DNA of 40,539 bases. Source: Gammaproteobacteria bacterium. Lineage in GTDB: Bacteria > Pseudomonadota > Gammaproteobacteria > Methylococcales > Methylococcaceae. The stretch spans positions 1-40,539 of the forward strand of contig RFVA01000019.1 of assembly GCA_009922685.1 (NCBI GenBank), read 5' to 3'. Positions 1 to 7,784 of this stretch are shown piece after piece. The translations under genes were made by a program, and so were the position numbers. Within the stretch, counting starts at the first letter, position 1. The number at the start of each line of letters is the position of its first letter. The notes below the pieces were generated by a model. The model was given only the letters and a program-made list of their open reading frames with translations, made no database searches and was not told the DNA's origin.

Positions 1-291
1 GCAAGGACCGCCGATGATTATTACCGAGCCATTCTGACCGCTGAGTCGATGCTGAATGGCCTTGGCACCGAAATCCCTTTGAAACCCGGCATCACCGAGG
101 GCGAACTCGAAGGAGGCTACCGCTGGAACTTTAATGTCACCCCTTATAACGTTGATCAGAACCTCATGGGTGATCAGAAATTAGGGTTCACACCCTACTG
201 GGTCGAACTGACGGTGGAATGGGGCGGTGAGGAAGACCCCCGGGCTTTTAACCTTGAGACCCTTCGACTGATTCAGGACAAATCACCATGA
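1..291 (+). CDS. gspI: Type II secretion minor pseudopilin GspI (5' truncated)
   Basis: The reading frame is open from the first base and ends at TGA 289-291, so the N-terminal prepilin peptide lies outside the window. The visible 96 residues match the C-terminal half of GspI: an A-x-x-AES segment, then a PL-x-PG-x-x-EG stretch, a GYRW core strand, an NVTPY segment and a final V-E-W strand followed by LETLRL. GspI is a minor pseudopilin that caps the periplasmic T2SS pseudopilus together with GspJ and GspK. The stop codon overlaps the start of the next gene as ATGA, which indicates translational coupling. The order I-J-K supports the call. Confidence 0.85.
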   Translation, partial: ARTADDYYRAILTAESMLNGLGTEIPLKPGITEGELEGGYRWNFNVTPYNVDQNLMGDQKLGFTPYWVELTVEWGGEEDPRAFNLETLRLIQDKSP

Positions 292-944
292 CGCGGCGGC
301 CAACGTCTTTTGATGCCGGCTTTACCCTGATCGAAATACTGATTGGGACTGCCCTTCTTGGAATGATGATGCTGGTCCTCACGGGCAGCCTCCGGATTGG
401 TGCCGAAAGCTGGGAGGCAGGTGAGGAGCGCATGGTGAAAGCGAGCCGACTTTATGTGGTCGAAGGCTTCTTAAGTCGCCATATTGGAAGTCTGCTCCCG
501 ATTTCAGGAATCAACGGTCGGGGCGAAATGGAGCCGGCATTGTTAGGTACCGAAACCTCGTTGTCTTATATCGCTCCGCTCCCCGACCAACTTGAAGGCG
601 GAGGACTATACCGATTTAAGCTTTCGGTGACCGGCGAGGATGACAACAAATCATTGAACGTCCTCATTGTTCCTTATCAATCGAACCCCCAAGGAGACAA
701 GGCGGCTCCCGAACCCTTTGATGAACTCGCGATCATCGACCATATCAAGGTCTTGAAATTATCCTATTTTGGCCCCACCCCAGAATCTGGCAATACGGTT
801 GCATTAGCAGGCCAACCCGGAACCTGGTCGAATCAATGGCATGAATACCAGCTACCCACACTCATAAGGATCGAGATCGAACGGGCCGGAGAAGAGCCTT
901 GGCCAACGCTCCTCATCGCCCCCAAAGCACAGATGCTGAGGTAA
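288..944 (+). CDS. gspJ: Type II secretion minor pseudopilin GspJ
   Basis: The 218-residue protein starts with a short basic leader (MTRRPTSFDAG) and a type IV prepilin cleavage site, G|FTLIE, with the conserved Glu at +5 of the mature protein. A hydrophobic helix follows to about residue 36. The downstream region has the W-x-x-GEER segment and the long beta-rich globular domain expected of GspJ. GspJ forms the pseudopilus tip complex with GspI and GspK after processing by the GspO/PilD peptidase, which is not in this window. The ATG overlaps the gspI stop. Length is normal for the family (about 200 residues). Confidence 0.88.
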   Translation: MTRRPTSFDAGFTLIEILIGTALLGMMMLVLTGSLRIGAESWEAGEERMVKASRLYVVEGFLSRHIGSLLPISGINGRGEMEPALLGTETSLSYIAPLPDQLEGGGLYRFKLSVTGEDDNKSLNVLIVPYQSNPQGDKAAPEPFDELAIIDHIKVLKLSYFGPTPESGNTVALAGQPGTWSNQWHEYQLPTLIRIEIERAGEEPWPTLLIAPKAQMLR

Positions 945-951
945 CCTCAGG

Positions 952-1860
952 ATGAAAGAAGCTCTCGCTCGACAACGCGGCATGGCGCTGGTCATGGTCC
1001 TCTGGGTTATCAGCCTAATGACGATTATGGCCGGAAGTTTTGCGCTCTCGACACAACGAGAGGCAGGCATTCTAAGTCACGCCCATGAACGTGCAAAAGC
1101 TTTGGCCATGGCGGATGCCGGCATCAACTATGCCATGCTGATGCTCAGCATTCCCGACCCCAAGAAGCGCTGGCAATCCGACGGAAGACCTTATCTCTGG
1201 CAAGCGAACGGCGGGAAGGTTCGCTTGAGCATTATCGATGAGGGCGGCAAGGTTGACGTGAATGTCGCACAAGAGCAAACCTTGAAAGCGGTATTGAAGC
1301 TGGCTCTTCAAAATGAAGAGCAGGCCACTCAGTTGACGGATGCGATCATAGACTGGCGAGATGCCGACGACATCAAACGTAATATGGGCGCTGAGGCCGA
1401 AGATTACAAAGCAAAAGGAATGAAAGCGTTGCCACAAAATCGCAACTTTATGGTGATGGATGAGCTGCGCGGCGTCATGGGTTTATCTCCGGATCTTTAT
1501 CGCAAATTGGAAAACTGGTTTACGCTATACTCTGGGAGTGACGGGCTAAATACTCAGAAGGCCTCTAAAGAGGTGCTGACGGCATTGCTCGGCGGTGATG
1601 AGCGCGCGGTGGCGAATTTTATGCAACAACGACAGCTTGGCGCCCCAGCCCCACTGCCTCCGATTCCAGGCATCAACACCAGCGGATCGAGCGATATGGC
1701 CTATAGCGTGATTGCAGAATCAGAAATAGATGATCATCAGGTATTCGGCGTTTTGGCGACCATAAGGAGAGGCCCTGGAGCCAACGGTTCACCATTTACC
1801 ATGCTTCGTTGGAAGCCCTATCACGTCCGCCCAAAATCCAACCCCACTCATTCACCCTGA
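952..1860 (+). CDS. gspK: Type II secretion minor pseudopilin GspK
   Basis: The 302-residue product has a basic leader ending in RQRG followed by MALVMVLW and a hydrophobic helix. As in other GspK proteins the +5 Glu of the prepilin motif is absent. The A-x-A-x-ADAGIN segment after the helix and the D-A-I-I-D-W-R-D-A-D-D motif (about residues 143-153) are GspK hallmarks; the acidic cluster is where calcium-binding sites lie in characterised members. GspK is the bulky tip subunit that limits pseudopilus length. An SD-like TCAGG lies before the ATG, 7 bases after the gspJ stop. The next gene follows after 40 bases. Confidence 0.9.
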   Translation: MKEALARQRGMALVMVLWVISLMTIMAGSFALSTQREAGILSHAHERAKALAMADAGINYAMLMLSIPDPKKRWQSDGRPYLWQANGGKVRLSIIDEGGKVDVNVAQEQTLKAVLKLALQNEEQATQLTDAIIDWRDADDIKRNMGAEAEDYKAKGMKALPQNRNFMVMDELRGVMGLSPDLYRKLENWFTLYSGSDGLNTQKASKEVLTALLGGDERAVANFMQQRQLGAPAPLPPIPGINTSGSSDMAYSVIAESEIDDHQVFGVLATIRRGPGANGSPFTMLRWKPYHVRPKSNPTHSP

Positions 1861-1900
1861 GCCCTAGGCCGCTCTCTGACTCGCTTTTCCCTCACTTAAG

Positions 1901-2998
1901 ATGCTCAACCTCGATACGCCTTTCAACACTCAGATCCAGCAGCTCTGGCGTTGGTGGAGCGAGGAAATTTTAAGCATGGTGCCCGTTTCCCTGCAGAAAC
2001 TCCTTGGTGGCGCCCGTGAATTCCTTGTTATCGAAGCAAAGAAAGGCTACCTCGACCTTTATCATCTGACGCCTTCAGGGGAGTCTCATCTTATAACCCT
2101 TGGCCCCGATCAGATCACAACGACGGAACGGATAAAACTCCTCGAAACGCATGAGGAATTGACGGGATGCCGGCAAGTCCTTCGTCTTTCAAAAACACAA
2201 GGGCTTCAAAAGGAAATCAAGTTACCTTTGGCCGCGGAGGAGAACCTGCAGCGCGTTGTCGAATTTGAAATGGATCGAATCACGCCCTTCCAAAAGGATC
2301 AAGTGTACTTCTCGGCACGCGTGCTGAATCGCGCGCGGGCCACCAGACAGATCCTGGTGGAACTGGTTATTGTACCTAAGACCATATTGGATGAACGACT
2401 GTCTGACCTTGTCGGTGCAGGATGGCAGCCTGAAATTGTTCATCTCGAGGGGGGAAAAAAACCAGGTAGCTACAACCTCCTGCCGGATCAATTTAAACCC
2501 AAAAAAAATGCCACTCCTCAATACCTCAACATTACTCTAGCGAGCATCATCCTCTCGATCGTCATTCTACTGATGGTGCTACCCATTTGGTCCGCTCGCT
2601 CTGAATCCTTACGCCTTCACGCCGAGGTAAAAAAGACGAGCAAGATTGCTAAAGAAGTTGAGGACATGAGAGAGGAATCTGACAAAATGCTCCATCGAGC
2701 CCAGTTTCTTCAGGAAAAAAAGCGAACAGAACCCGTTCTCGTCGATGCTCTTGACGAACTCAGTCGCGTTATTCCTGATGATACGTGGTTAAACGGCCTA
2801 CAACTCTCCAATCATAAGATCATCATTCAAGGACAATCACCATCGGCATCGAGCCTGATCAAACAGCTAGAAAAGTCTTCATACTTTAAAGATGTCAGCT
2901 TCTCTTCACCGGTCACCAAAGATTCAAGCAATGGTCTGGAGCGATTCCAGATCGGCTTCGACGTAATCAATGGGAGGTTTTCTGAAGAACCTCATTAA
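1901..2998 (+). CDS. gspL: Type II secretion assembly protein GspL (with PilN-like C-terminal half)
   Basis: The 365-residue protein has an N-terminal cytoplasmic part of about 205 residues, with an actin-like-fold feel (FLVIEAKKGYLDLYHL; an LPLAAEENLQRVVEFEMDR segment typical of GspL/PilM relatives). One transmembrane helix lies at about residues 209-230. A periplasmic coiled coil follows, then a PilN-type ferredoxin-like domain ending in GFDVI. GspL links the ATPase GspE in the cytoplasm to GspM in the inner membrane. The position between gspK and gspM fits. The 3' end overlaps gspM by 29 bases if gspM starts at 2970. Confidence 0.83.
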   Translation: MLNLDTPFNTQIQQLWRWWSEEILSMVPVSLQKLLGGAREFLVIEAKKGYLDLYHLTPSGESHLITLGPDQITTTERIKLLETHEELTGCRQVLRLSKTQGLQKEIKLPLAAEENLQRVVEFEMDRITPFQKDQVYFSARVLNRARATRQILVELVIVPKTILDERLSDLVGAGWQPEIVHLEGGKKPGSYNLLPDQFKPKKNATPQYLNITLASIILSIVILLMVLPIWSARSESLRLHAEVKKTSKIAKEVEDMREESDKMLHRAQFLQEKKRTEPVLVDALDELSRVIPDDTWLNGLQLSNHKIIIQGQSPSASSLIKQLEKSSYFKDVSFSSPVTKDSSNGLERFQIGFDVINGRFSEEPH

Positions 2999-3584
2999 GC
3001 GGCTCAACCAGCCGATGACCATCAGCAACTCCAAGCTCAGCGCGCTAGGTATTCTTTGCCTCGCTCTGACGGTTTTATATTTTTTGCTGGTCTATCCACT
3101 GGTCGTCCTTGAGAGGGACTATGCGGAGAATGCAGAAAATTCCAGATTTAAATTGGGGCATTTAAAGCAGGTAGCCGGCGAACGAGAAGCACTGACTGAG
3201 CGCCTCGAAAAAATCAAGGCGCTGGCTAAAAAAAACGAGGCATTCCTCCCGACAGAGACCGCGGCTTTGGCAACGGCAGAACTTCAAAACCGAATGAAAC
3301 AGGCCGTCAGCGATGCTGGCGGCGAGCTTTCTAGCACCCAAGTCATCCCGGAACATGCGGAAGAAAATGCCATAAGAGTTGGCATCAAGGTCAGACTGGC
3401 GGCATCAACGCCAATGCTTCGTCAGATTCTGCATAACTTCGAAGCGGGAAAACCGTATCTTTTTATCGACAACCTCAACATCCGGCCCATCCGGGTCCCT
3501 CGCAATCCTAACGATAAAAACCAACATTTCGATGATCGCTTGAGCGTTGATTTTGATGTGCTTGGCTACATGCAGGCACCTTGA
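2970..3584 (+). CDS. gspM: Type II secretion inner-membrane protein GspM (GspMb/PilO-like)
   Basis: The 204-residue protein has a short cytoplasmic tail, one membrane helix at about residues 25-47, a coiled coil (about 48-90) and a ferredoxin-like periplasmic domain with the FIDNLNIRP strand typical of the GspMb/PilO type. It would partner GspL in the inner-membrane platform. The ATG at 2970 gives a 29-base overlap with gspL and has no clear ribosome binding site. A strong GGGAGGT at 2972-2978 lies inside the reading frame, so translation may begin a few codons later, for example at CTG 2982, or at ATG 3015. The start is therefore uncertain; the product is not. Confidence 0.82.
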   Translation: MGGFLKNLIKRLNQPMTISNSKLSALGILCLALTVLYFLLVYPLVVLERDYAENAENSRFKLGHLKQVAGEREALTERLEKIKALAKKNEAFLPTETAALATAELQNRMKQAVSDAGGELSSTQVIPEHAEENAIRVGIKVRLAASTPMLRQILHNFEAGKPYLFIDNLNIRPIRVPRNPNDKNQHFDDRLSVDFDVLGYMQAP

Positions 3585-3587
3585 GTC

Positions 3588-4283
3588 ATGAATCAGAAAT
3601 TACAGCCCTATGCGTTGACTCTCGTTCTATTGGGCATAACAGTTTTCGCGGGCATTAGTTTGACTGCTGAGTGGTTTTATTTAAAAAATAATAACAAAAC
3701 GCTCTCCGCAGGAAGAGCCCCATCCGTTGATGCTCCTCCAGAAGAAAATCTCGCCTCAGATATTTTTAAACTTCCAGAAGTGAGTCAATTCGACCAACTG
3801 GTTGAGAGGCCCCTATTTATGGAAACAAGACGACCCAGTCCACCACTCCCCCCAGGCCCACCAGCCAAAACGGAACCCCCCGCTCCAATCACATTCAAAC
3901 TCATGGGCGTTTTAGAAACCCCTGAAGGTCGCATGGCACTGATTGCCGATGCCAAAGGCAAATACAAACGTTTCAAGCTAAATGACTCGGTAGACGGCTG
4001 GGAAATCGCTTCGATCAAGCCTGACGGACTCATCCTTCAGAACGCTGGGACGAACGAGGACCTCGCCCTGTTGAAAAAAAAACCTAAGGGAACAAAACCA
4101 CCCCAAGAGACACCGCCTCAAAACCCAGAGACGCCTCCCGCTCCCCCACAAGCTTCGCCCGCGCCCCCTCATCCAGGGACACCGATGGCCCCCCCCCCTA
4201 ACATGGGCGGCGGCATGGGGGCGATGGAGCCTCAGGACAATCAGGGCGACGAGACGGAGAGCGAACGACAGGAGGCTCCCTGA
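3588..4283 (+). CDS. GspC-like T2SS inner-membrane protein with HR domain and proline-rich tail
   Basis: The 231-residue protein has a membrane helix at about residues 8-27, a linker, the FDQLVERPLFMETRRP segment (about 64-79), a proline-rich spacer and an HR-type beta domain (FKLMGVLE to EDLALLKK, about 102-165). The homology region domain of GspC-type proteins contacts the secretin GspD, consistent with gspD being next. The last 60 residues are almost all Pro, Gly, Met, Ala and acidic residues, which looks like a disordered tail; no PDZ or coiled-coil substrate domain is seen. In some genomes this protein is annotated as GspN, so I leave the symbol blank. Confidence 0.75.
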   Translation: MNQKLQPYALTLVLLGITVFAGISLTAEWFYLKNNNKTLSAGRAPSVDAPPEENLASDIFKLPEVSQFDQLVERPLFMETRRPSPPLPPGPPAKTEPPAPITFKLMGVLETPEGRMALIADAKGKYKRFKLNDSVDGWEIASIKPDGLILQNAGTNEDLALLKKKPKGTKPPQETPPQNPETPPAPPQASPAPPHPGTPMAPPPNMGGGMGAMEPQDNQGDETESERQEAP

Positions 4284-4324
4284 GGAGTCCGCCAAGCCCA
4301 ATTTACCCCGAAGGAACGCACCTT

Positions 4325-4378
4325 ATGAGCCAGCGAACCAAGAAGAGCGTTGGCCAATGCGCTAAGATATGCCTGTGA
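4325..4378 (+). CDS. Possible 17-codon leader ORF ahead of gspD
   Basis: An AAGGA sequence at 4311-4315 precedes ATG 4325. The frame encodes MSQRTKKSVGQCAKICL and stops at 4376-4378, within the gspD start region (ATG 4369 or 4396). A short ORF ending there could couple or attenuate gspD translation. There is no conservation evidence; the ORF may be chance. Confidence 0.2.
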   Translation: MSQRTKKSVGQCAKICL

Positions 4379-4395
4379 GCCAAAAAAAATTTCCC

Positions 4396-6840
4396 ATGCA
4401 GACTATCAAGAACCGTTTCATCCTAACCCCCATTGTGACCGCCTTTGTGCTTGCGGGTTGCGAATCCTTGGGACCAGAGGCCATCAAGCGGACCCCGATT
4501 CCACCCAATCTCAAGATCGAGCAGATTCATCGAAAGGATCTAGACTCCCGGCCCACTCATAGTGAACCCTTGGGCAGCAAGCCCAAACTGCCACCGGAGT
4601 ATTATCCCGCTAAGGGCAACCTATTGGGGAAAAGTGGCACCACCATCGGTGCAGCCCCCCCTCTGGCGGCGAAAGGAAAACAGGAAGGCAAGTACACGCT
4701 TAATTTCGATGATGCCGACCTCAACGAGGTCGCTAAAACGATTCTGGATGAGACGCTCAAGATCAATTACATCATCAGCCCCAGGGTCTCAGGCAGGGTC
4801 ACGCTCCAAACGACCAGAGCCTTGACGGATGAGGAGCTGATTCCAACCCTTGAAACCTTGCTGCGTCTTAATGGCGCCGTCCTGATCAAGGACAACGGAA
4901 TGTATCGCATCGAACCTGAGGGTTCAGCAGTCGTTGGCGCTCCTGCAGCCAAGATGGGGACCCCTGGGCAGCGAATCCCTTCAGGTTACCAACTCCGGGT
5001 GGTCCCACTTCGTTATGTGGGCGTTCATGAGATGCAGAAGATCTTGGAGCCTTTGATGCCTCCTAAATCAGTCGTCCGCGTCGATACAGCGAGGAACATG
5101 CTGTGGTTGGCTGGATCATCGGATGAGCTTGCGAGCGTGCTGGATACCATCCAGCTCTTTGATGTTGACTTCATGCGCGGTATGTCCGTGGGCATCTTCC
5201 CCTTAAGCAATGTCGAGCCGGCCCTCATGGCCACTGAAATTCAAAAGATCCTGGGGGATACGGCCAAGGGCCCCTTAGCCGGTCTCGTCAGGGTGATGCC
5301 GATTGATCGCCTGAATGCGATCCTGGCGATTACGCCACAACCCCGTTATCTCGAAGAAATATCGACCTGGATCGGACGACTTGATCGTTACAGCCCCAAC
5401 CGCATGGGCAGCATCCACGTTTATCGGTTACAAAACGTCGATGCCACCGAGCTCGCCAAGACCCTCAGTAATATTTTTGGTGGCAGCAGCAATAGCAGCA
5501 AAGGAGGGTCCTTAAGGCCGGGATTCCAAGACAGCAATATTGGCGCTAGTAGCTCCTCTACCCCAGGCGCCGGTGGTAGCGGCTTCAGCAGCTCCAGCGG
5601 CGATCTTGGGTCCAGTTCATCCGGCGATCTTGGCATGGGATCCTCTTCTGGCGGCCTTGGTTCCAGCATGGGACCCAATTATGGTGGTGGATCGAGTGGA
5701 GGATCAAGTGGCGGCATGGGCGACAGCTCCTCCGGCGGACTCGGCGGCTCCTCCGGCGGCGGGCTCGGCGGAAGCAGCGGGGGTCTTGGCGGCAGCAGCG
5801 GGGGTCTTGGCGGCAGCAGTAGCGGCGGGATTGGTCGTGGCACCTCTTCAACCAAACAAAGCAGTACAGCCACCAACATAGGAAACGTTCGTATCGTCTC
5901 CGACCCCGCTAATAACGCCCTGGTGATTACCGCGAAGGCCCAGGAATATAAGGAAATCGAGGCTATCATTAAAGAGCTCGACGTGATGCCGCTTCAGGTC
6001 TTGATTGATGCAACGATTGCTGAAGTCAAACTGACCGACGACCTCAAATATGGCATCAAGTGGTACTTCCAGCAAGGCTCCAACCGCGAAGGCCTAACCC
6101 CGGTCGCAGCCTTAGCCAATGACTTTGCCTCGGTCGCCAAGGACTATGCCTTTACCTACTCATTGACCGCGATGGGGAAAGATGTTCGCCTCTTACTGCA
6201 AGCACAGGCCGATAAAAACAAAATCAACATGCTCGCCTCCCCATCTGTCATGGTATTGAACAACCAGGAAGCTTCGATGCGGGTAGGCGACCAAATCCCG
6301 ATCCTCACCGGTCAATACGGCAACTTCACCGGGGGCAGTACCACCGTGACGGGGAACCCGGTGTATTCTTCCTTCAACTCGGTCCAGTACCGAGATACCG
6401 GCGTCCTGCTCAACGTGAAGCCACGGGTAAATGCCGGAGGGCTGGTCAGTATGGATATCATCCAAACCGTCAGCAACGTCAACAAGGCCGCCGCCGACCC
6501 CACCATCAACTCCCCAACGATTGCTCAGCGTCAGATCAAAAGTAACGTGGCCGTGCACGATGGTGATACCCTGGTCCTCGGTGGTCTGATCCGTGAGAAT
6601 ACCGGCACGAGCAAGTCGGGTATTCCGCTCCTCTATGAACTCCCCATCTTAGGGGATCTTTTTGGGGCGACCGTTATGGCGACTGACCGAACCGAACTGG
6701 TGGTCCTTTTAACGCCTCGTATTGTCGACAACCAAGTTAAGGGACGAGAAATCTCGAACGAATTCCGCCGTAAACTGACCGGCCTCTATGATCCAGGCAC
6801 TACCATCACCAACCCGAACGATCAAGGTCCTGGCCGCTAA
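4396..6840 (+). CDS. gspD: Type II secretion outer-membrane secretin GspD (lipoprotein type)
   Basis: GspD forms the outer-membrane pore of the T2SS. From ATG 4396 the N-terminus is a compact lipoprotein signal ending in the lipobox LAGC (Cys22), suggesting a self-piloting lipidated secretin; an upstream in-frame ATG at 4369 adds nine residues. Domains in order: N0 (about 95-165, starting YTLNFDDADLNEVAK), N1 and N2 (about 200-345), N3 interrupted by a Ser/Gly-rich insert (about 360-493), then the secretin core with VGDQIPILTGQ, VQYRDTGVLLNVKPRV, DGDTLVLGGLIRE and the final PILGDLFG...ELVVLLTPRIV signature. The insert is much longer than in the classical pulD type and has no predicted fold. 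The gene lies 112 bases after the GspC-like gene. Confidence 0.93.
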   Translation: MQTIKNRFILTPIVTAFVLAGCESLGPEAIKRTPIPPNLKIEQIHRKDLDSRPTHSEPLGSKPKLPPEYYPAKGNLLGKSGTTIGAAPPLAAKGKQEGKYTLNFDDADLNEVAKTILDETLKINYIISPRVSGRVTLQTTRALTDEELIPTLETLLRLNGAVLIKDNGMYRIEPEGSAVVGAPAAKMGTPGQRIPSGYQLRVVPLRYVGVHEMQKILEPLMPPKSVVRVDTARNMLWLAGSSDELASVLDTIQLFDVDFMRGMSVGIFPLSNVEPALMATEIQKILGDTAKGPLAGLVRVMPIDRLNAILAITPQPRYLEEISTWIGRLDRYSPNRMGSIHVYRLQNVDATELAKTLSNIFGGSSNSSKGGSLRPGFQDSNIGASSSSTPGAGGSGFSSSSGDLGSSSSGDLGMGSSSGGLGSSMGPNYGGGSSGGSSGGMGDSSSGGLGGSSGGGLGGSSGGLGGSSGGLGGSSSGGIGRGTSSTKQSSTATNIGNVRIVSDPANNALVITAKAQEYKEIEAIIKELDVMPLQVLIDATIAEVKLTDDLKYGIKWYFQQGSNREGLTPVAALANDFASVAKDYAFTYSLTAMGKDVRLLLQAQADKNKINMLASPSVMVLNNQEASMRVGDQIPILTGQYGNFTGGSTTVTGNPVYSSFNSVQYRDTGVLLNVKPRVNAGGLVSMDIIQTVSNVNKAAADPTINSPTIAQRQIKSNVAVHDGDTLVLGGLIRENTGTSKSGIPLLYELPILGDLFGATVMATDRTELVVLLTPRIVDNQVKGREISNEFRRKLTGLYDPGTTITNPNDQGPGR
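5773..5819 (+). repeat. 21-bp tandem repeat inside gspD
   Basis: Two perfect copies of a 21-bp unit (5773-5793 and 5794-5814) plus a partial third lie in the Ser/Gly-rich insert of gspD and encode the heptad SSGGLGG. The length in codons makes copy-number change frame neutral, so slippage would lengthen or shorten the linker without breaking the gene. Confidence 0.8.
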
Positions 6841-6866
6841 AACGCCCTCATCCAACGAGAAAACTA

Positions 6867-7211
6867 ATGACCATGAAATCTTTTATCTCTGTTTTGTTAT
6901 TCACTCTCGGGGCATTCGCTCCTTGGGTCAACGCCGCCGAAACGCCCCCACCGCCGCCTCCCCGCCCGATGGGTGCCATGATGATGAGTGATGAGCACCT
7001 GAAGGAAAAGCAAGAGCATCTCCTCAAGATGCATGAACTATCCAACAAGATCCTTGCAGCTACCGATGCCAAGGAAAAAGAACGCCTCAAGGCGGAACAG
7101 CTCGAACTCATGAAGGCGCATGAAAAAAGACATGTAGAGATGATGCAGCAGCATATGCAGCAGCAGATGATGAAACCTAAAGGTCCTCCTCCGCCCACAC
7201 CCCCGCAGTAA
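6867..7211 (+). CDS. Small exported Met/His-rich helical protein of unknown function
   Basis: I do not recognise the family. The 114-residue product has a signal peptide (about residues 1-24, ending VNAAE), a run of six prolines, an AMMMSDEHL segment and a charged helical stretch (about 48-105) rich in His and Met, with HEKRHVEMMQQHMQQQMM near the end, then a Pro-rich tail. ATG at 6867 or 6873 are both possible. It starts 26 bases after gspD on the same strand and ahead of a hairpin, so it is probably the last gene of the T2SS operon. His/Met-rich exported peptides can bind copper or zinc; that is only an inference here. A T2SS accessory or substrate role is also possible. Confidence 0.7.
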   Translation: MTMKSFISVLLFTLGAFAPWVNAAETPPPPPPRPMGAMMMSDEHLKEKQEHLLKMHELSNKILAATDAKEKERLKAEQLELMKAHEKRHVEMMQQHMQQQMMKPKGPPPPTPPQ

Positions 7212-7217
7212 GTCCTC

Positions 7218-7245
7218 GCTCCGATGGGCTCAAGCCCTTCGGAGC
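7218..7245. terminator. Hairpin between convergent genes
   Basis: An inverted repeat with a 7-bp outer stem (GCTCCGA / TCGGAGC), one mismatch and a 4-bp inner stem (GGGC / GCCC) around a TCAA loop sits between the T2SS operon and the convergent acetyltransferase gene. There is no long T tract on either side, so it may act as a bidirectional or Rho-assisted terminator. Confidence 0.6.
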
Positions 7246-7250
7246 AACCC

Positions 7251-7778
7251 TTAAAGGGTCGTCAGCCGACAAATCATCACCGCATCATCGTAGACCAGGC
7301 CGCCTTCTAAGGCGGTCACCTCCAAGCGATCAATACTGAACCCCGCTCGTTGATACGCTCTGATCGCCCGCGCATTCTTTCTGAAGACATAGAGATAGAT
7401 TTCAGCAAGCCCAAGATCTTTCGCGACAGACTGGATATAGGCCAGCGCCTGGCGCCCAAGGCCACATCCATGGTGGCGGGGTAAAAGATACAACTTTCCA
7501 AGATGAAGCCGGTTAGTCTGGTATTCAGGCTGAAACGACAAAAAGCCGATCCTGACCTCAGCCAGAACAATCCACTGATAAATGGCCCCTTGAAGGACGT
7601 TTTCAAGCAGCTTCTCCTCGCTGTAGCTTCTCCGCCAGAACCCATCAAGTTCCCTTTCGGTCAGGATCTCTGGAAGGTAATAGTCCCGCCAAATCTCCAA
7701 GGACCACTCAGCGATTAAACGCAGCTCTTCCTTCAAGACACCGACAAATTGAAGCTCATCCACCCCCTCTTCCATCAT
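7251..7778 (-). CDS. GNAT-family N-acetyltransferase
   Basis: The 175-residue protein has the GNAT fold: an N-terminal helix region, the strand IGFLSFQP, the HLGKLYLLPRHHGCGLGRQAL motif that holds the acetyl-CoA pyrophosphate (Q/R-x-x-G-x-G/A-like GCGLGRQ, about 105-111) and the C-terminal N-x-R-A-I-R-A-Y-Q-R-A-GF motif B. The substrate cannot be deduced; amino acids, small amines or protein N-termini are all used in this superfamily. It follows the Nif3-like gene after 6 bases on the same strand and is probably cotranscribed with thiD. ATG at 7778 or 7775. Confidence 0.82.
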   Translation of the reverse strand: MMEEGVDELQFVGVLKEELRLIAEWSLEIWRDYYLPEILTERELDGFWRRSYSEEKLLENVLQGAIYQWIVLAEVRIGFLSFQPEYQTNRLHLGKLYLLPRHHGCGLGRQALAYIQSVAKDLGLAEIYLYVFRKNARAIRAYQRAGFSIDRLEVTALEGGLVYDDAVMICRLTTL

Positions 7779-7784
7779 GACGCG

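Noticed and set aside
5540-5969. Several Ala-, Pro- or Arg-rich open frames on both strands around the gspD repeat
   Set aside because: They are low-complexity readings of the Ser/Gly repeat DNA in other frames.
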